This document shows, in pieces, positions 35,709 to 46,075 of a stretch of 64,000 bases of DNA (its first letter is position 1; each line of letters starts with the position of its first letter). This DNA comes from Planktothrix paucivesiculata PCC 9631 (GTDB lineage Bacteria; Cyanobacteriota; Cyanobacteriia; Cyanobacteriales; Microcoleaceae), in contig NZ_LR735026.1 of assembly GCF_900009265.2 (NCBI RefSeq), forward strand, positions 672,499 through 736,498. Direction: 5' to 3'. The notes under the pieces were generated by a model, which worked only from the letters and a program-made list of their open reading frames with translations, was not told the origin of the DNA and made no database searches. The translations under genes were made by a program, and so were the position numbers.

Positions 35709-38168
35709 ATGCCTAGCAATCCCTCACCTCAATTATCCTCTGAACCAGCAAAATATCTTCAGGAAAAACTAACGGGTTCCATCTGGATGCAACAGAAGAA
35801 ATACCCTTATTTATTTGAACTCAATGGCACTTGTGAGATATTAAACCATAGTCGTTCGGGTCATTACACCATCTCACCGGATGCTCGCTCCGTTTTCCTG
35901 ACTTGGACAAACCCGGCTTTTACTGAAGAATTGTATGTCCTAGCGGATGGGAATTTTTTCTTAGGTGGGAATGTGTTAGTTCCCAGTCGTAAATCAGGCA
36001 ATCATCGCTTTCCCTGCTATCCTCTACCTCAGCCCGATCTAAATAACTATCAGTTTGAGATCGATACGGGTAAAATGCCTAATTATGGAAATATAACCCG
36101 AGAGGGTCGCCAGGTCAGATTTATTCATACGGGTTATGGTGCAAATGTCTTGTCTGACGAACTGCGGGAGTTTGATTCCGAAGAAGCAGCCGAAGACTAC
36201 TACCATTCCACCATTCGCTATTATGACCCTTACTACGCACCCGGTCATATCAACGAACCCATTTACCTAGAATTCTCCGATAACAAGTCCCACAAATTCT
36301 ATGAAGTCACGGTGAGTGGATTAACGGTCACGTTTGGCTATGGGCGCATTGGTGCGTCTGGAAAAACCGACCACAGCACCTATAACAGTCCTAAAAAAGC
36401 CCTAGCTGCGGCCCAGAAAAAAATCAATGAAAAGTTGAAAAAAGGCTATGTGCTATTCCCAAAAGGCAAGCCCAGCCCATCCAAATCTTCTGGAGCACCC
36501 CCAGTAGTAAAAGAACCTCCCAACCAAGAATCCATTCCCTACTGGCTACCGGAGGATTTTCGCGTTTTTATCAGTGATCGGGGTATCGTGGGCACTGATG
36601 CTGGTGGGACAAATAGAATTGAGGAGCAAATTTTGCCGACCGTCAATCAGTACACCGGTGCGGATGGTGGATATGTGGCGTTTTACTCACGAAATCCGGC
36701 CAAGGCTGTATATTCAGTGGGGGGCGGGATCTATGTGGTAGGACAGATTCGGCTTAAGGGTAGATATATTGGCAGAATTTTTCATCCGGCGGGTTACGAA
36801 AATCAAGATATTAGTGTTGTCCCAGAATTCAAAGCCTTATGTCGTGAAACCTTTGGTGTGGAAGGATGGGCCGGAGGCGATACCGGAGGCTGGTTTGCCA
36901 TGAGCAATCACCGTCCCGAAGCGATAGTTGAGGAAAGAACTCCCCCGACAACCCCGGGAATTCTTCTAACTGTTAAACCCGGGGAAGATGTTTACTGGAA
37001 TATTGTCAATTTCCGACCCGGCTCCACTGTGGAAATTGTTGCGATCTCCCCTAATTCTTGGTTCTCTTTTAACCTGATGGCGGGGGAAATTTTCGCCTAT
37101 CACTTCAATGCGCGTCCGAGTGAAGGACAAATCGTCCAAAATACTAAGGTTGAGAATTGGGGGCCGGAGGAAAGACTACTTTTCCCCCCAGAGATGGCTG
37201 TGGGTAAAACCTTTACGGTGAAGATTGTCGTGAAGGAAACCCAATTGGCTGTTTATTTGAATGATAGCTTCCTCTGTAATTACCGACATCGCATCCCACC
37301 GGATGCCATTGATCGTCTGCGATTAATTTGCTCCCATGGGAGTCTGCCCATTTTATCCGTCAATATATCTGAACCCGTGGCTAACTCTAATCTCGATATT
37401 ACCCAATTTGTTCGTCCCGCCTGGAAACCTATTGTGAGTGAAGGGGATGGCGATCGCCTCGCTTCCAAGTTTTCCGGTCGTCCCTGGCTGGCAATAGATG
37501 AAACCTGGCCCGCTTGTCCCTGTTGCGCCGAGCCGATGCAACTGTTTGTTCAACTGAATTTGAGTCAATTGCCAGAACCTGTCCGTGAGGAGTTTGGTAC
37601 AGGTCTGTTGCAAATGTTCCACTGTGTGTCTGATCAGTGTGGGTTTGAGGTAGAAGAAGGAACAATTTATTATGGTAGAGTTCCATTCCTAATTAAAAAC
37701 GTCAGAATTCGTCTGGTACAACCCGTGGGTCTGGGCTCAACTCCATCCCTACCCCGAATCGATGGAGAAGATTATGGAACTTCTTTACCCCCTAAGACCA
37801 TCACCGAATGGCTAGAAATTAAAGACTATCCCGACCCTGATGAACTGGTGGCACTGGTCTATGGTTGGGAGCGGTTGAAGGAATATGACTTGTGGGATGC
37901 CGTGGTGGAGCGTTTCGGTCTGGATGATTCGGATGACTACGATCAGCTATACCCCACCGATGAAAGTGATAAGCTGGGCGGCTACCCGCGCTGGGTTCAG
38001 GGTGTGGAGTGTCCAGGCTGTCCCGTTTGTCAGGCTCCGATGCGGCAAGTGTTTCAACTGGCTTCGTACGAAAACCTTAACTATGGGTTTGGTGATTTGG
38101 GAATTGCCCATATTCTGCAATGTAAAACCCATAAAGATCAGTTTGCCTTTGTTTGGGCCTGTGGCTAA
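35709..38168 (+). CDS. WGR domain protein with C-terminal DUF1963
   Basis: A large protein of about 820 residues. A WGR domain lies near residues 180-250 (KFYEVTVSGLTVTFGYGRIG...KKALAAAQKKINEKLKKGY); WGR domains occur in PARP enzymes and bind nucleic acid or protein. The C-terminal third matches DUF1963 (CPCCAEPMQLFVQLNLSQLPE) and ends in a second Cys pair (CPGCPVCQAP), suggesting metal binding. The middle part is not recognised. A GTG six bases upstream is an alternative start. The gene overlaps the next by 16 bases, so the two are probably translated together. The cellular role is unknown. Confidence 0.7.
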   Translation: MPSNPSPQLSSEPAKYLQEKLTGSIWMQQKKYPYLFELNGTCEILNHSRSGHYTISPDARSVFLTWTNPAFTEELYVLADGNFFLGGNVLVPSRKSGNHRFPCYPLPQPDLNNYQFEIDTGKMPNYGNITREGRQVRFIHTGYGANVLSDELREFDSEEAAEDYYHSTIRYYDPYYAPGHINEPIYLEFSDNKSHKFYEVTVSGLTVTFGYGRIGASGKTDHSTYNSPKKALAAAQKKINEKLKKGYVLFPKGKPSPSKSSGAPPVVKEPPNQESIPYWLPEDFRVFISDRGIVGTDAGGTNRIEEQILPTVNQYTGADGGYVAFYSRNPAKAVYSVGGGIYVVGQIRLKGRYIGRIFHPAGYENQDISVVPEFKALCRETFGVEGWAGGDTGGWFAMSNHRPEAIVEERTPPTTPGILLTVKPGEDVYWNIVNFRPGSTVEIVAISPNSWFSFNLMAGEIFAYHFNARPSEGQIVQNTKVENWGPEERLLFPPEMAVGKTFTVKIVVKETQLAVYLNDSFLCNYRHRIPPDAIDRLRLICSHGSLPILSVNISEPVANSNLDITQFVRPAWKPIVSEGDGDRLASKFSGRPWLAIDETWPACPCCAEPMQLFVQLNLSQLPEPVREEFGTGLLQMFHCVSDQCGFEVEEGTIYYGRVPFLIKNVRIRLVQPVGLGSTPSLPRIDGEDYGTSLPPKTITEWLEIKDYPDPDELVALVYGWERLKEYDLWDAVVERFGLDDSDDYDQLYPTDESDKLGGYPRWVQGVECPGCPVCQAPMRQVFQLASYENLNYGFGDLGIAHILQCKTHKDQFAFVWACG

Positions 38169-38515
38169 ATCTCTTGAGAAAACGCACTTTGATTCAATTT
38201 TTGTTGCCTTTGGTCGTGCTGGTTAGTCCAACCCTATTCATTCTATGGGGTGCTTTTGCGCGGGTGGGGCTGTCCAGTCGTCTGCTTTTAATTCCGGTGG
38301 GTGGGATAGTTGGGTTTCTACTGATGGCTATAGCTGGGGCCTCTTTCTATGGGTTTATTATCTGGCTGGATGATCGTAAAACGGGCCCACCCGAAGCCGG
38401 GGCCATTGGAGCGGCAACGGGTCGGGCGATCATGACGTTTATTTGGATGGTATTACTGGGCTGGATGGGTTCAGGATTTGGGGCTTGGTGGGTGACGATT
38501 TATTGGGTAGATTAG
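38153..38515 (+). CDS. small membrane protein, unrecognised
   Basis: A 120-residue protein with about three to four membrane helices (near residues 12-32, 41-66 and 90-115). I recognise no family. It overlaps the WGR/DUF1963 gene by 16 bases, which suggests translational coupling and perhaps a shared function. Confidence 0.6.
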   Translation: MGLWLNLLRKRTLIQFLLPLVVLVSPTLFILWGAFARVGLSSRLLLIPVGGIVGFLLMAIAGASFYGFIIWLDDRKTGPPEAGAIGAATGRAIMTFIWMVLLGWMGSGFGAWWVTIYWVD

Positions 38516-38598
38516 GGCTATTTTTTCTGCTATAATAAACAGAATCTATGGAACCGTAAAATTTTGCGTTTCTCCTCAATAAACGATTAAAAATACCA

Positions 38599-39204
38599 AT
38601 GCCTTTTAATTTTACGCCACCAAAATCTAATCAAGTTTTGATCACATTTGTTTCTGTTCTCGGTTTAGGTTTAAATTTAGTCAGTAGCCCTTTAGCTATG
38701 GCTGAATTAGTTAATCCCAATTTGATTTCGGTGTCAACTCAAGGAGCAACTGTAACCGGAAAAGAGGGTCAATATATTGCTAAAATTGTGGTAAATAGTT
38801 CTGCGGATACAGCTTGGAAAGTTTTAATTGACTATAATAATTTTGATCAATTTTTGCCCAATGTGATTAGTAGTAAAGTCTTAAAAACCGAAGGCAATCA
38901 TAAGGTATTTGAACAGGTCTATCAAATTCAAGCGTTTATTTTTAATCAAAAAACTAGAGTTAAAATTGCTACGACAGAAACCTATCCTAAACAAATTGAT
39001 TTTAAACTGGTTGATGGGGATTTAAAAGCCTTACAAGGAACTTGGAAAATTGAACCGATTTCTGCCAAACAAGTTTTAATTGAGCATCAAGTGACAGTTG
39101 ATCCGGGTTCTACTCCCAGCCGAACTTTATTTTATAATATCTATCAAAATAGCTTGAAACAAACCCTAGAGGCGATTAAAAAAGAAACAGAAAGTCGAAA
39201 TTAG
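38599..39204 (+). CDS. SRPBCC family protein, exported
   Basis: The 201-residue protein has a hydrophobic N-terminal segment (about residues 10-34) ending near ALA-type residues, probably a signal peptide. The remainder fits the polyketide cyclase/dehydrase-like SRPBCC fold (IVVNSSADTAWKVLIDYNNF), which binds lipids or other hydrophobic molecules. Related proteins are common in cyanobacteria; ligand unknown. Confidence 0.7.
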   Translation: MPFNFTPPKSNQVLITFVSVLGLGLNLVSSPLAMAELVNPNLISVSTQGATVTGKEGQYIAKIVVNSSADTAWKVLIDYNNFDQFLPNVISSKVLKTEGNHKVFEQVYQIQAFIFNQKTRVKIATTETYPKQIDFKLVDGDLKALQGTWKIEPISAKQVLIEHQVTVDPGSTPSRTLFYNIYQNSLKQTLEAIKKETESRN

Positions 39205-39262
39205 TGATCAGATTAGATTGATTTGGGGGGAGAAATGGGGTTTCTCCCTAATTTGGATTGAA

Positions 39263-40111
39263 TTAAGACAAAATGCGTTCAACAGTGGCGCGATAGGAAT
39301 TACTATCTAACCCATAACCGGAGTTAAGCATACTCGGATCTAAAAGTCGTTGCATGGCAGAAATGCGATCGCCGGTCGCGGGGTGAGTGCTAATAATGGT
39401 TGGGGGAGAGCCACTTTTTAACAGTTTAGCCATAAAATCAACGGCGCCTCGGGGAGCATAACCGGCACGAATTAAAGTTCCTAAACCCATGCGATCGGCT
39501 TCATATTCAGCTTCACGGCTTTTAGGGCGGTTTAAGGCTAGTTCTACCCCAATTTGAACTAATTTGTTTTGATCCGCACCGACGGCCGTAGCCACTCCCG
39601 CAGCAATGGCCGCTTGACGCATTTGTTTGATCGCATGACGTCCGGCAATATGTCCGATTTCATGGGCCATCACACTGGCTAATTCCGCTTCATTATCGGC
39701 CGCCGCAATTAAACCCGTATGAATATAAACAAACCCGCCCATGGTGGCAAACGCATTAACATTGCGATCATCAATTACTTGAAAAGTATAGGGAATATTA
39801 GGCCGATCACTGGCTTGAGCTAGACGTTGACCAATTTGGTTAATATAGTTTTGAGCGTCTTGATTACGAAATAATTTAACTTGTTTGGAGAGTAATTCTT
39901 GATTAATTTGTTCTCCGATCGCCATTTCCTGTCGTGCAGATAAATTCGATAATTGAATAACTTGAACTCCTCTAAAGATTAACTCGGGTAAAGGAATTGC
40001 CAAGGTGGCGATCGTTGAACTTAATACAATACTCAGGGTAAGAGTTATTGAAATCACAGGATATAACCAACGATGACGTAAAGATCGGGTAATTGAAAAG
40101 CGGTTTAACAT
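39263..40111 (-). CDS. M48 family metalloprotease
   Basis: The zinc motif HEIGH (in MAHEIGHIAGRHA) and the downstream glutamate ligand (EAEYEADRMG) identify an M48 peptidase, of the BepA/Oma1-like type acting on envelope proteins. The chosen ATG at 40111 gives a basic start and a signal peptide or anchor (LYPVISITLTLSIVLSS). The frame stays open to 40246, but that part lies in the 40153-40263 direct repeat and encodes nothing family-like. Length is 282 residues. Confidence 0.87.
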   Translation of the reverse strand: MLNRFSITRSLRHRWLYPVISITLTLSIVLSSTIATLAIPLPELIFRGVQVIQLSNLSARQEMAIGEQINQELLSKQVKLFRNQDAQNYINQIGQRLAQASDRPNIPYTFQVIDDRNVNAFATMGGFVYIHTGLIAAADNEAELASVMAHEIGHIAGRHAIKQMRQAAIAAGVATAVGADQNKLVQIGVELALNRPKSREAEYEADRMGLGTLIRAGYAPRGAVDFMAKLLKSGSPPTIISTHPATGDRISAMQRLLDPSMLNSGYGLDSNSYRATVERILS

Positions 40112-40152
40112 AATGAGTACAGGTGAGAATTTACAGGTTATAGTCAAAAACC

Positions 40153-40263
40153 CGTTGTTGCGCTTATAGGGCTTCATCAGGGGGCTATCAGTCCAACAAC
40201 AAATCCATATCGTTGTTGCGCTTATAGCGCTTCCTAATGAGGCCATCAGTCCAACAACAAATC
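40153..40263. repeat. direct repeat pair of hairpin-forming units
   Basis: Two units (40153-40206 and 40211-40263, period 58) each open with CGTTGTTGCGCTTATAG and close with ATCAGTCCAACAAC, so each can fold on GTTGTTG/CAACAAC. They lie upstream of the M48 gene. Confidence 0.8.
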
Positions 40264-40378
40264 TATCAAGGAGATCTCAAAACCAGATTTAGGATTAGAG
40301 GTAGAAAAACCGCATCACAGGGCATTTAAACTGATCGACGCAGATCCCAGAAACTAGGTTTCTCAATCTAAAATAACC

Positions 40379-40480
40379 AGGACTTACGTACAAGACCAAA
40401 GAAACCGGGTTTCTAGCCCTGATTTTGCGGATGAAATCGGTGATTTCTCGTTCAGAAACCCGGTTTGGTGCGTCAGTCCT
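40379..40480. repeat. interspersed repeat (MITE-like), copy C
   Basis: A 102-bp element almost identical to copy A at 12331-12430, differing at a handful of positions, for example GTACAAG for GCACAAG and GCGTCAG for GCGTAAG. It carries no gene and lies between the M48 and RTX genes. Confidence 0.75.
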
Positions 40481-40518
40481 AATAACGATAAGAAACCCAA
40501 TTACTGATCGCTGATTTC

Positions 40519-43215
40519 CTAAACCGACCAAGTGGCTAAATAAGCATCATTTCCTCCTAATGGGTTAGGATTAATCGCGTTAGTCGTTGTCGCAACCGAG
40601 GGTTGGCTTACTGTCCCCAAAATCACGGCTTGACCCTTTGCTACTGCAAAACCATTCACACTTCCTTTCGCCCCATCAGCATCAGCCGTTTGAGTTAAAG
40701 GAGTCCAGAATTTTCTGATAGTATAATCAGCCGATAATCCTAATACTGCCATTTCTCCCAAGGTATAAGCTCCAACGGGTTGATTATTAATGGTTTTAGC
40801 CGGACGATTTTGCAATTGAAAAGCCGAAGATCCTCCTATATATACATTACCAAATTCGTCAGCCGTGATGGAATTGGGAGTAAAACTATTGCCTCCGGTG
40901 CTAGTTCGAGTAACAATAAATTGACCCCGATCAACTGTTCCATTATTAGGATTAATTTTTGCGTGAAAAGTGAAAGTTCCCGCCCCAGCACCGGAGAAAT
41001 TATTAAAGGAATCAAGATCAACTTTTGTGGCTAAATTTTCAGTAATGGTTTGACCATCCCGTTGAAAAACATTATTGCCACCATCGGTTCTTCCTAAGAA
41101 ATAAAGTCCCCCATCTTTACCTATTGTAATTCGTTCTCCTCTTGTATCTGCTCCTAAATTTTGTCCGGTGACTTCTGTTGCACTAAAATCCCAGGTTTTC
41201 CATAGAGAATTCAAGGAAGAATCAAACCCGCGTAAGAAAGGAGTTTGTAAAATACTGGTGACTTGATTATACCCGGTAACAAAGACTTGTTTAGTAGTAG
41301 GATCAATCGTAATATCCGCCGGATTAACATTGGTTCCCGTTAAGGTTGTGCTAGTTAATTGAGTTCCCGTGGGATTCCATAAGGTAATCGTATCCGTACT
41401 ATTATTTAAAGTGGCAACTGTACCATCATTTGCGATCGCAACTCGATTAAAAGTTCCCGGTTGTGACCATAAAACCGTATCAGCTGTAGGGTCATAAACC
41501 TTAATGCCAAAATCCCCAACGGCTACTATTTCTCCGGTATCTCGATCCACATCTAAATCATTGACAAGACCGCCTAATGGTGTATTAGATAAAGCGGCTG
41601 TATTGCCATTTTGTAACCGTTGAATTTGCCCCACACCGTTGAAATTACTCGCAATAATAATATTATTATCAATGGGCGAAATTTCCACCGATGCACCACT
41701 ATCATTTCCAGTTGTTCCTAAATAGGTTGCACTATTTAACTGGAGATTTTCACTCGGATCATTATCAACAATTTGTAGAATTGCCGTATTTTGAGTTCCG
41801 ATTGTTGCAGTTCCAGCAGTTAAAGTTAATGCTAAATTAACGGTTTCCATCGGTTCAAATACTGTATCATCAATGACTGGAATTGTAATGGTTTTCGGGG
41901 TAATATCTCCATCAGCAAATGTTACCGTTAGGGGCGCACTATTATAGTCTGAATTAGCCGTTGCAGTTCCATCCGTTGGCGTAATGGTTGCTGTGACTAA
42001 ACCGCTACTTTCTTGGGTTCTATTAATCGTAATTGTGTTAATAGGTATGCCATTTTCATTCACACTAAAATTAGCTGAACTAAACTCTAAAACGCTTACA
42101 GGTACGGGAGTTGGCGTTGGTACGGGTGTTGGTATAGGTGTTGGTATGGGAGTTGGTACGGGAGTTGGTACAGGAGTTGGTATTGGTGTTGGTATGGGAG
42201 TTGGTACAGGAGTTGGTACAGGTGTTGGTATTGGTGTTGGTATGGGTGTCGGTATGGGTGTCGGTACGGGAGTTGGTTCTACTGTAGGTATGGGTGTCGG
42301 TGCTAATGTTGGTACGGGAGTTGGTTCAACCGTTGGTATGGGTGTCGGTGCTAATGTTGGTACGGGAGTTGGATCTGGGATCGGGTCTGAACCTTCAAAA
42401 ATAAAATTATCAGAATTGAGACTATTACTATTTACATTTTTGAGAATTGCTAAATATTCATTAGAATTTTTATCTTGAATAATCGTATCATTAACATATT
42501 CCCCAGTTCCTTGAGTAATATTTAACGCAGAGAATGTCAGATTTCCCAATAATCCAATATCATCTTGATTTAAAGTAAAATCCGTGATAATATCAGCATC
42601 CGTAATCGCAAATCCTCCCATAGTTTTGCCAATATAAAAGAGATCATTTCCCTCTCCACCTACTATTGTATCAGCACCTAAGTCTCCATAAAGAATATCA
42701 TTGCCAAAATCACCGAATAATTGATCATCTCCTTCTCCTCCGGCGACTAAATCATCTTCTTTTCCCCCATAAATAGTATCATTATTCTGATTACCAAATA
42801 ATGTATCTGCACCGCGATCGCCTAAAATAAAATCATTTCCCACATCCCCAAAAATTAGGTCATTATCTTGACCGCCAGCTAAAGTATCGTCATCGTGACC
42901 GCCATAAATACTATCATTTCCTTGATTACCAAAAATATAATCAGCTTGTTCATTTCCGCCTAAAATATCATTGCTTTCTAAACCATAAATTGTATCATTT
43001 CCTCCCAAACCAAAAATATTATCCTGAAATTCAGTACCAATAATTAAATCAAAATTATTGGTAGGGATAAAATTAGTTTCAGTCGGAGTAATAGCTGTAA
43101 AACTTCTTCCCATGGGAAGATTAACCCCCAAACCAAAAGATAATATTTGAGGTTCAGGAATAATCGGGGTCGAACTTAAAAACAAATTTGCAGGATCAAA
43201 AGTATCGAGACTCAT
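40519..43215 (-). CDS. secreted RTX/Calx-beta protein with C-terminal beta-propeller-like region
   Basis: About 898 residues. Residues 60-200 hold hemolysin-type calcium-binding repeats (GNDTIYG and similar). A Pro-Thr linker follows, encoded by 12-18-bp repeats at about 42100-42372, then a Calx-beta domain (FSVNENG...[16 protein letters not shown]). The last 400 residues have repeated strand patterns such as [16 protein letters not shown], like a beta-propeller. RTX repeats usually mark type I secretion substrates that fold on meeting calcium outside the cell. I chose the ATG at 43215, which has GAGG ten bases upstream, rather than the TTG at 43221. Confidence 0.85.
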   Translation of the reverse strand: MSLDTFDPANLFLSSTPIIPEPQILSFGLGVNLPMGRSFTAITPTETNFIPTNNFDLIIGTEFQDNIFGLGGNDTIYGLESNDILGGNEQADYIFGNQGNDSIYGGHDDDTLAGGQDNDLIFGDVGNDFILGDRGADTLFGNQNNDTIYGGKEDDLVAGGEGDDQLFGDFGNDILYGDLGADTIVGGEGNDLFYIGKTMGGFAITDADIITDFTLNQDDIGLLGNLTFSALNITQGTGEYVNDTIIQDKNSNEYLAILKNVNSNSLNSDNFIFEGSDPIPDPTPVPTLAPTPIPTVEPTPVPTLAPTPIPTVEPTPVPTPIPTPIPTPIPTPVPTPVPTPIPTPIPTPVPTPVPTPIPTPIPTPVPTPTPVPVSVLEFSSANFSVNENGIPINTITINRTQESSGLVTATITPTDGTATANSDYNSAPLTVTFADGDITPKTITIPVIDDTVFEPMETVNLALTLTAGTATIGTQNTAILQIVDNDPSENLQLNSATYLGTTGNDSGASVEISPIDNNIIIASNFNGVGQIQRLQNGNTAALSNTPLGGLVNDLDVDRDTGEIVAVGDFGIKVYDPTADTVLWSQPGTFNRVAIANDGTVATLNNSTDTITLWNPTGTQLTSTTLTGTNVNPADITIDPTTKQVFVTGYNQVTSILQTPFLRGFDSSLNSLWKTWDFSATEVTGQNLGADTRGERITIGKDGGLYFLGRTDGGNNVFQRDGQTITENLATKVDLDSFNNFSGAGAGTFTFHAKINPNNGTVDRGQFIVTRTSTGGNSFTPNSITADEFGNVYIGGSSAFQLQNRPAKTINNQPVGAYTLGEMAVLGLSADYTIRKFWTPLTQTADADGAKGSVNGFAVAKGQAVILGTVSQPSVATTTNAINPNPLGGNDAYLATWSV

Positions 43216-43221
43216 AATCAA

Positions 43222-43635
43222 TTGTCCTCGTAAAGACTCGCAATAGCTATACTATTTTTCTGGATATCTTGAATTAATCAGGAAAATATTAAATTCAATC
43301 TGACTAACGATTGTGTAGATGTAAAAGCTAGTTAAACCCTGATTCTGAAGGTAATGCACTAAATAGTAAAGACGATTTATTTAGGGAAAAAGTTTCTCAG
43401 ATTCGACTGTTTTTTAACTTGAATAATTTATTTTAAAAAGTAATTTAATATACATTGGATTTTAAAAAATACCGTATTTTTAAGGGTGCTCTGTTATTAA
43501 TTACGTCCTGTAGTCATTAAAAATACTGAGTAAATGAATAGCTTTTTTCAAAATTACTCGATCTTTGATCCGTAGATCGACTTAGACCCATAGAATTTGA
43601 TAAATTGACCCATGATCGATTAAAATAAGATCTTA
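43222..43635. other. intergenic region, nothing specific seen
   Basis: About 414 bases between divergent genes. It is AT-rich and must hold promoters for both sides, but I could not pick out convincing elements, repeats or RNA structures. Confidence 0.5.
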
Positions 43636-43656
43636 GTGAAAACCAGTCGTCGAAAA

Positions 43657-44097
43657 ATGATTAAACCTGATAGCACTCAACCCGGTTTAGGACAGCAAAG
43701 TTGGCAAAGTCAGTTAGATCGGTTTGTGAAGGATAACCGTCAGGAATTAGCCGCCTTAACCTGGGGTTTACACCTACAATGGGGAGAAGAACCCAATACC
43801 CTAGGAATTGATCTCAAACCTACTCCCCACTTTGTCGCTTGTCCGAAATCAACCCTTGAACAACTTAATCAAAATGTTGAAAATCGGCTAAAAGAAATTG
43901 TCGGAATTGTAGACGGGTATCAACCGAAACAAGAAGTATTAATTATTGGAATTGGTTTTGATCATGTCAGCTTAATTTATTTTGAATCTAATCCTACTCC
44001 TCCAGACTGTTTTCAACAAGTGGGAAAAGATGTGGATACTTTATTAACACAGTTAGAAGATTCGATGAATCAAGTGATCATTCTTTCCCATTCCTAG
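43657..44097 (+). CDS. conserved cyanobacterial protein (CcmS-like?)
   Basis: A soluble protein of about 146 residues with the conserved pattern TWGLHLQWGEE...LGIDLKPTPHFVACPK and a helical end (VGKDVDTLLTQLE). It is widely kept in cyanobacteria. It may belong to the family recently named CcmS, a carboxysome assembly chaperone, but this is recalled and uncertain. A GTG at 43636 is an alternative start. Confidence 0.65.
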   Translation: MIKPDSTQPGLGQQSWQSQLDRFVKDNRQELAALTWGLHLQWGEEPNTLGIDLKPTPHFVACPKSTLEQLNQNVENRLKEIVGIVDGYQPKQEVLIIGIGFDHVSLIYFESNPTPPDCFQQVGKDVDTLLTQLEDSMNQVIILSHS

Positions 44098-44344
44098 GGA
44101 CGGGTTGCAAAACAATCTTTAATCATCGTAAAAAATCTCCACAAACTCGCCCAAATCAAAGCAATATCTAATTAATTATTGATTTCTCAATTGAAAGAAA
44201 GGGCGGGTTTATTGAATTGTTTTTTGGGTATTCAATATTATTGTCAAAGCTTCCCTACAGAGGAAAATAAAGTTTTTTAATTACGGATATTCAAAGAGAC
44301 AAACTCGGGTTATCCGATATTGAATGAGTAAAGATAATAAAATA

Positions 44345-44416
44345 TGGGCGGTACAAGATTCGAACTTGTGGCCTCTTCCTTGTAAGGGAAGCACTCTACC
44401 GCTGAGTTAACCGCCC
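44345..44416 (-). tRNA. tRNA-Val (anticodon UAC)
   Basis: Read on the minus strand, the acceptor stem GGGCGGT pairs with ACCGCCC (seven pairs) and the discriminator base is A. The anticodon stem CTTCC/GGAAG encloses the loop CTTACAA, giving anticodon TAC. The T-arm reads ACAAGTTCGAATCTTGT. Length is 72 and the CCA end is not encoded. Confidence 0.95.
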
Positions 44417-44492
44417 GATTAACACATTCGACTATTATAACATAAACTTTTAGAATCACAACCCTATTTTCCAGGATTAATCATTTTACCCC

Positions 44493-45164
44493 ATGCCATC
44501 AGGTCAAACCCACGACCGGATAACCCTTTGGAGCTTGCCGTTTATTGCGGGCTTAACCTTTAGCCAAACCCGCAGCAGTCACTTAACCTTTCTGGTGACG
44601 GGGAGTTTCCTGTTTAGCGGCTTAATGTTTGGCCCGGATTTAGATATTGACTCCCGACAGTTTCAACGGTGGGGGATGTTGCGTTGTTTTTGGGTTCCCT
44701 ACCAAAACAGTTTACGCCATCGCTCCTTTTTATCCCATGGGCCATTTATTGGGACGGCGTTAAGGATTCTTTATTTAGCAGGAGGTTTGGGAATTGTGGG
44801 ATTTTTGGGGTTAATCGTGGCACAATATTTAGGATTACTAACCCGGGAACCCTTAGAAATATTTCAGCATAGTTTGCGATCGCTCTCCCATTATCCCAGG
44901 GAATCTATCGCCGTTTATTTAGGATTAGAAATGGGAGCCATGAGTCATTCCTTTAGTGACTGGTCTAACTCTTTATATAAAGAATTTAGAAAATGGCTAA
45001 AAACGGGAAAAACTTATGAAGATATTCCAGAAACTCCTAAACCAAAAAAAACAAAACGTCAGGTTTCTGAGTCTTCCCAAATTGAACTTCCCGCGATTAA
45101 ACCTAAACGTCAGAAATCCAATTCCACAACGGCAAAAAAATCCACCCGTCGTCCTAAAAAGTAA
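44493..45164 (+). CDS. DUF2227 putative metal-binding membrane protein
   Basis: A 223-residue protein starting MPSGQTHDRITL, with conserved histidines and acids (THD, FGPDLDIDSRQFQRWG, LRHRSFLSHGP, SHSFSDW) and about three membrane segments, as in the DUF2227 family. The spacing of His and Asp resembles membrane-bound metal-dependent hydrolases, but no substrate is known. The basic tail (KPKKTKRQ, then KSTRRPKK) is not membrane-embedded. mazG follows 33 bases later, so the two are likely cotranscribed. Confidence 0.78.
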   Translation: MPSGQTHDRITLWSLPFIAGLTFSQTRSSHLTFLVTGSFLFSGLMFGPDLDIDSRQFQRWGMLRCFWVPYQNSLRHRSFLSHGPFIGTALRILYLAGGLGIVGFLGLIVAQYLGLLTREPLEIFQHSLRSLSHYPRESIAVYLGLEMGAMSHSFSDWSNSLYKEFRKWLKTGKTYEDIPETPKPKKTKRQVSESSQIELPAIKPKRQKSNSTTAKKSTRRPKK

Positions 45165-45197
45165 ACCGTTGTTAACCCTAAAATCCTAATATTTAAA

Positions 45198-46022
45198 ATG
45201 AGCAACACCGAAAATATTACCCTAAATCCCACATTAATTGCCCTACAAAACTTAATTGATGTTGTGGCAAAATTGCGATCGCCAGAAGGGGGATGTCCTT
45301 GGGATTTGGAACAAACACCAGAAACCTTAGTTCCCTATATTATTGAAGAAGCCTATGAAGTGGTAGACGCCATTCGGAGCGGGGATAAAAATGCGATCGC
45401 CGATGAATTAGGGGATTTACTATTACAAGTCATTTTACAAGCCCAAATTGCTGGAGAATCAAATCAATTTTCTTTAGAAGAAATTGCTAATAATATTACA
45501 GAAAAATTAATTCGTCGCCATCCCCATGTCTTTGGGGAAGTGGAAGTGAATAGTGTCGAAGAAGTTAGGCAAAATTGGGAAGAAATCAAATCAGATGAAC
45601 GGGGAGAAACATCAGAAACTAAAAGTTTTAGTTCTAAATTAAGCCGTTATGCTCGACAATTACCTCCCTTAATTGCGGGGATGAAAATTTCTAAAAAAGC
45701 TGCCGATATTGGATTTGAATGGGATAATATTGAGGGAGTTTGGGATAAATTTGATGAAGAAGTTGCCGAATTTAAAGAAGCAATTCAAGGTACTGATAAA
45801 GAGCATCAACAAGCGGAATTAGGGGATATTTTATTTGTCTTAATTAATTTAGCCCGTTGGTACAATTTAGATCCCCATATTGGGTTACAAGAAACCAATC
45901 ATCGTTTTATTAACAGGTTATCCAAGGTTGAGGAATATTGCGATCGCCCCTTATCAGAATACAGTTTAGAGGAATTAGACGCCCTCTGGCAACAAGCAAA
46001 AGCTATTCTAGCCCAGAAATAA
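45198..46022 (+). CDS. mazG: nucleoside triphosphate pyrophosphohydrolase MazG
   Basis: MazG splits nucleoside triphosphates to monophosphate and pyrophosphate and helps clear damaged nucleotides. The 274 residues contain two MazG domains. The metal-binding pattern EEAYEVVDAI followed by DELGDLLLQV is present in the first; the second has KFDEEVAEFKEAI and ELGDILFVLINLARW. The last 100 or so bases of this gene and its 3' flank occur again as fragments at 55125-55272 and 56011-56064. Confidence 0.9.
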   Translation: MSNTENITLNPTLIALQNLIDVVAKLRSPEGGCPWDLEQTPETLVPYIIEEAYEVVDAIRSGDKNAIADELGDLLLQVILQAQIAGESNQFSLEEIANNITEKLIRRHPHVFGEVEVNSVEEVRQNWEEIKSDERGETSETKSFSSKLSRYARQLPPLIAGMKISKKAADIGFEWDNIEGVWDKFDEEVAEFKEAIQGTDKEHQQAELGDILFVLINLARWYNLDPHIGLQETNHRFINRLSKVEEYCDRPLSEYSLEELDALWQQAKAILAQK

Positions 46023-46075
46023 AGCCTAATCATGTTAAAATAGAGAAGGTTTATCAATAGTTTTGGTAAGTTACT

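Noticed and set aside
40112-40246. 45-residue extension of the M48 protease
   Set aside because: It is encoded by the direct repeat at 40153-40263 and lacks protease-family sequence; the ATG at 40111 gives a normal signal peptide.
41984-42478. Plus-strand open frame encoding a Gly-Val-Gly-Met repeat protein
   Set aside because: It is the antisense of the Pro-Thr linker of the RTX gene; the repeat structure keeps the opposite strand open.
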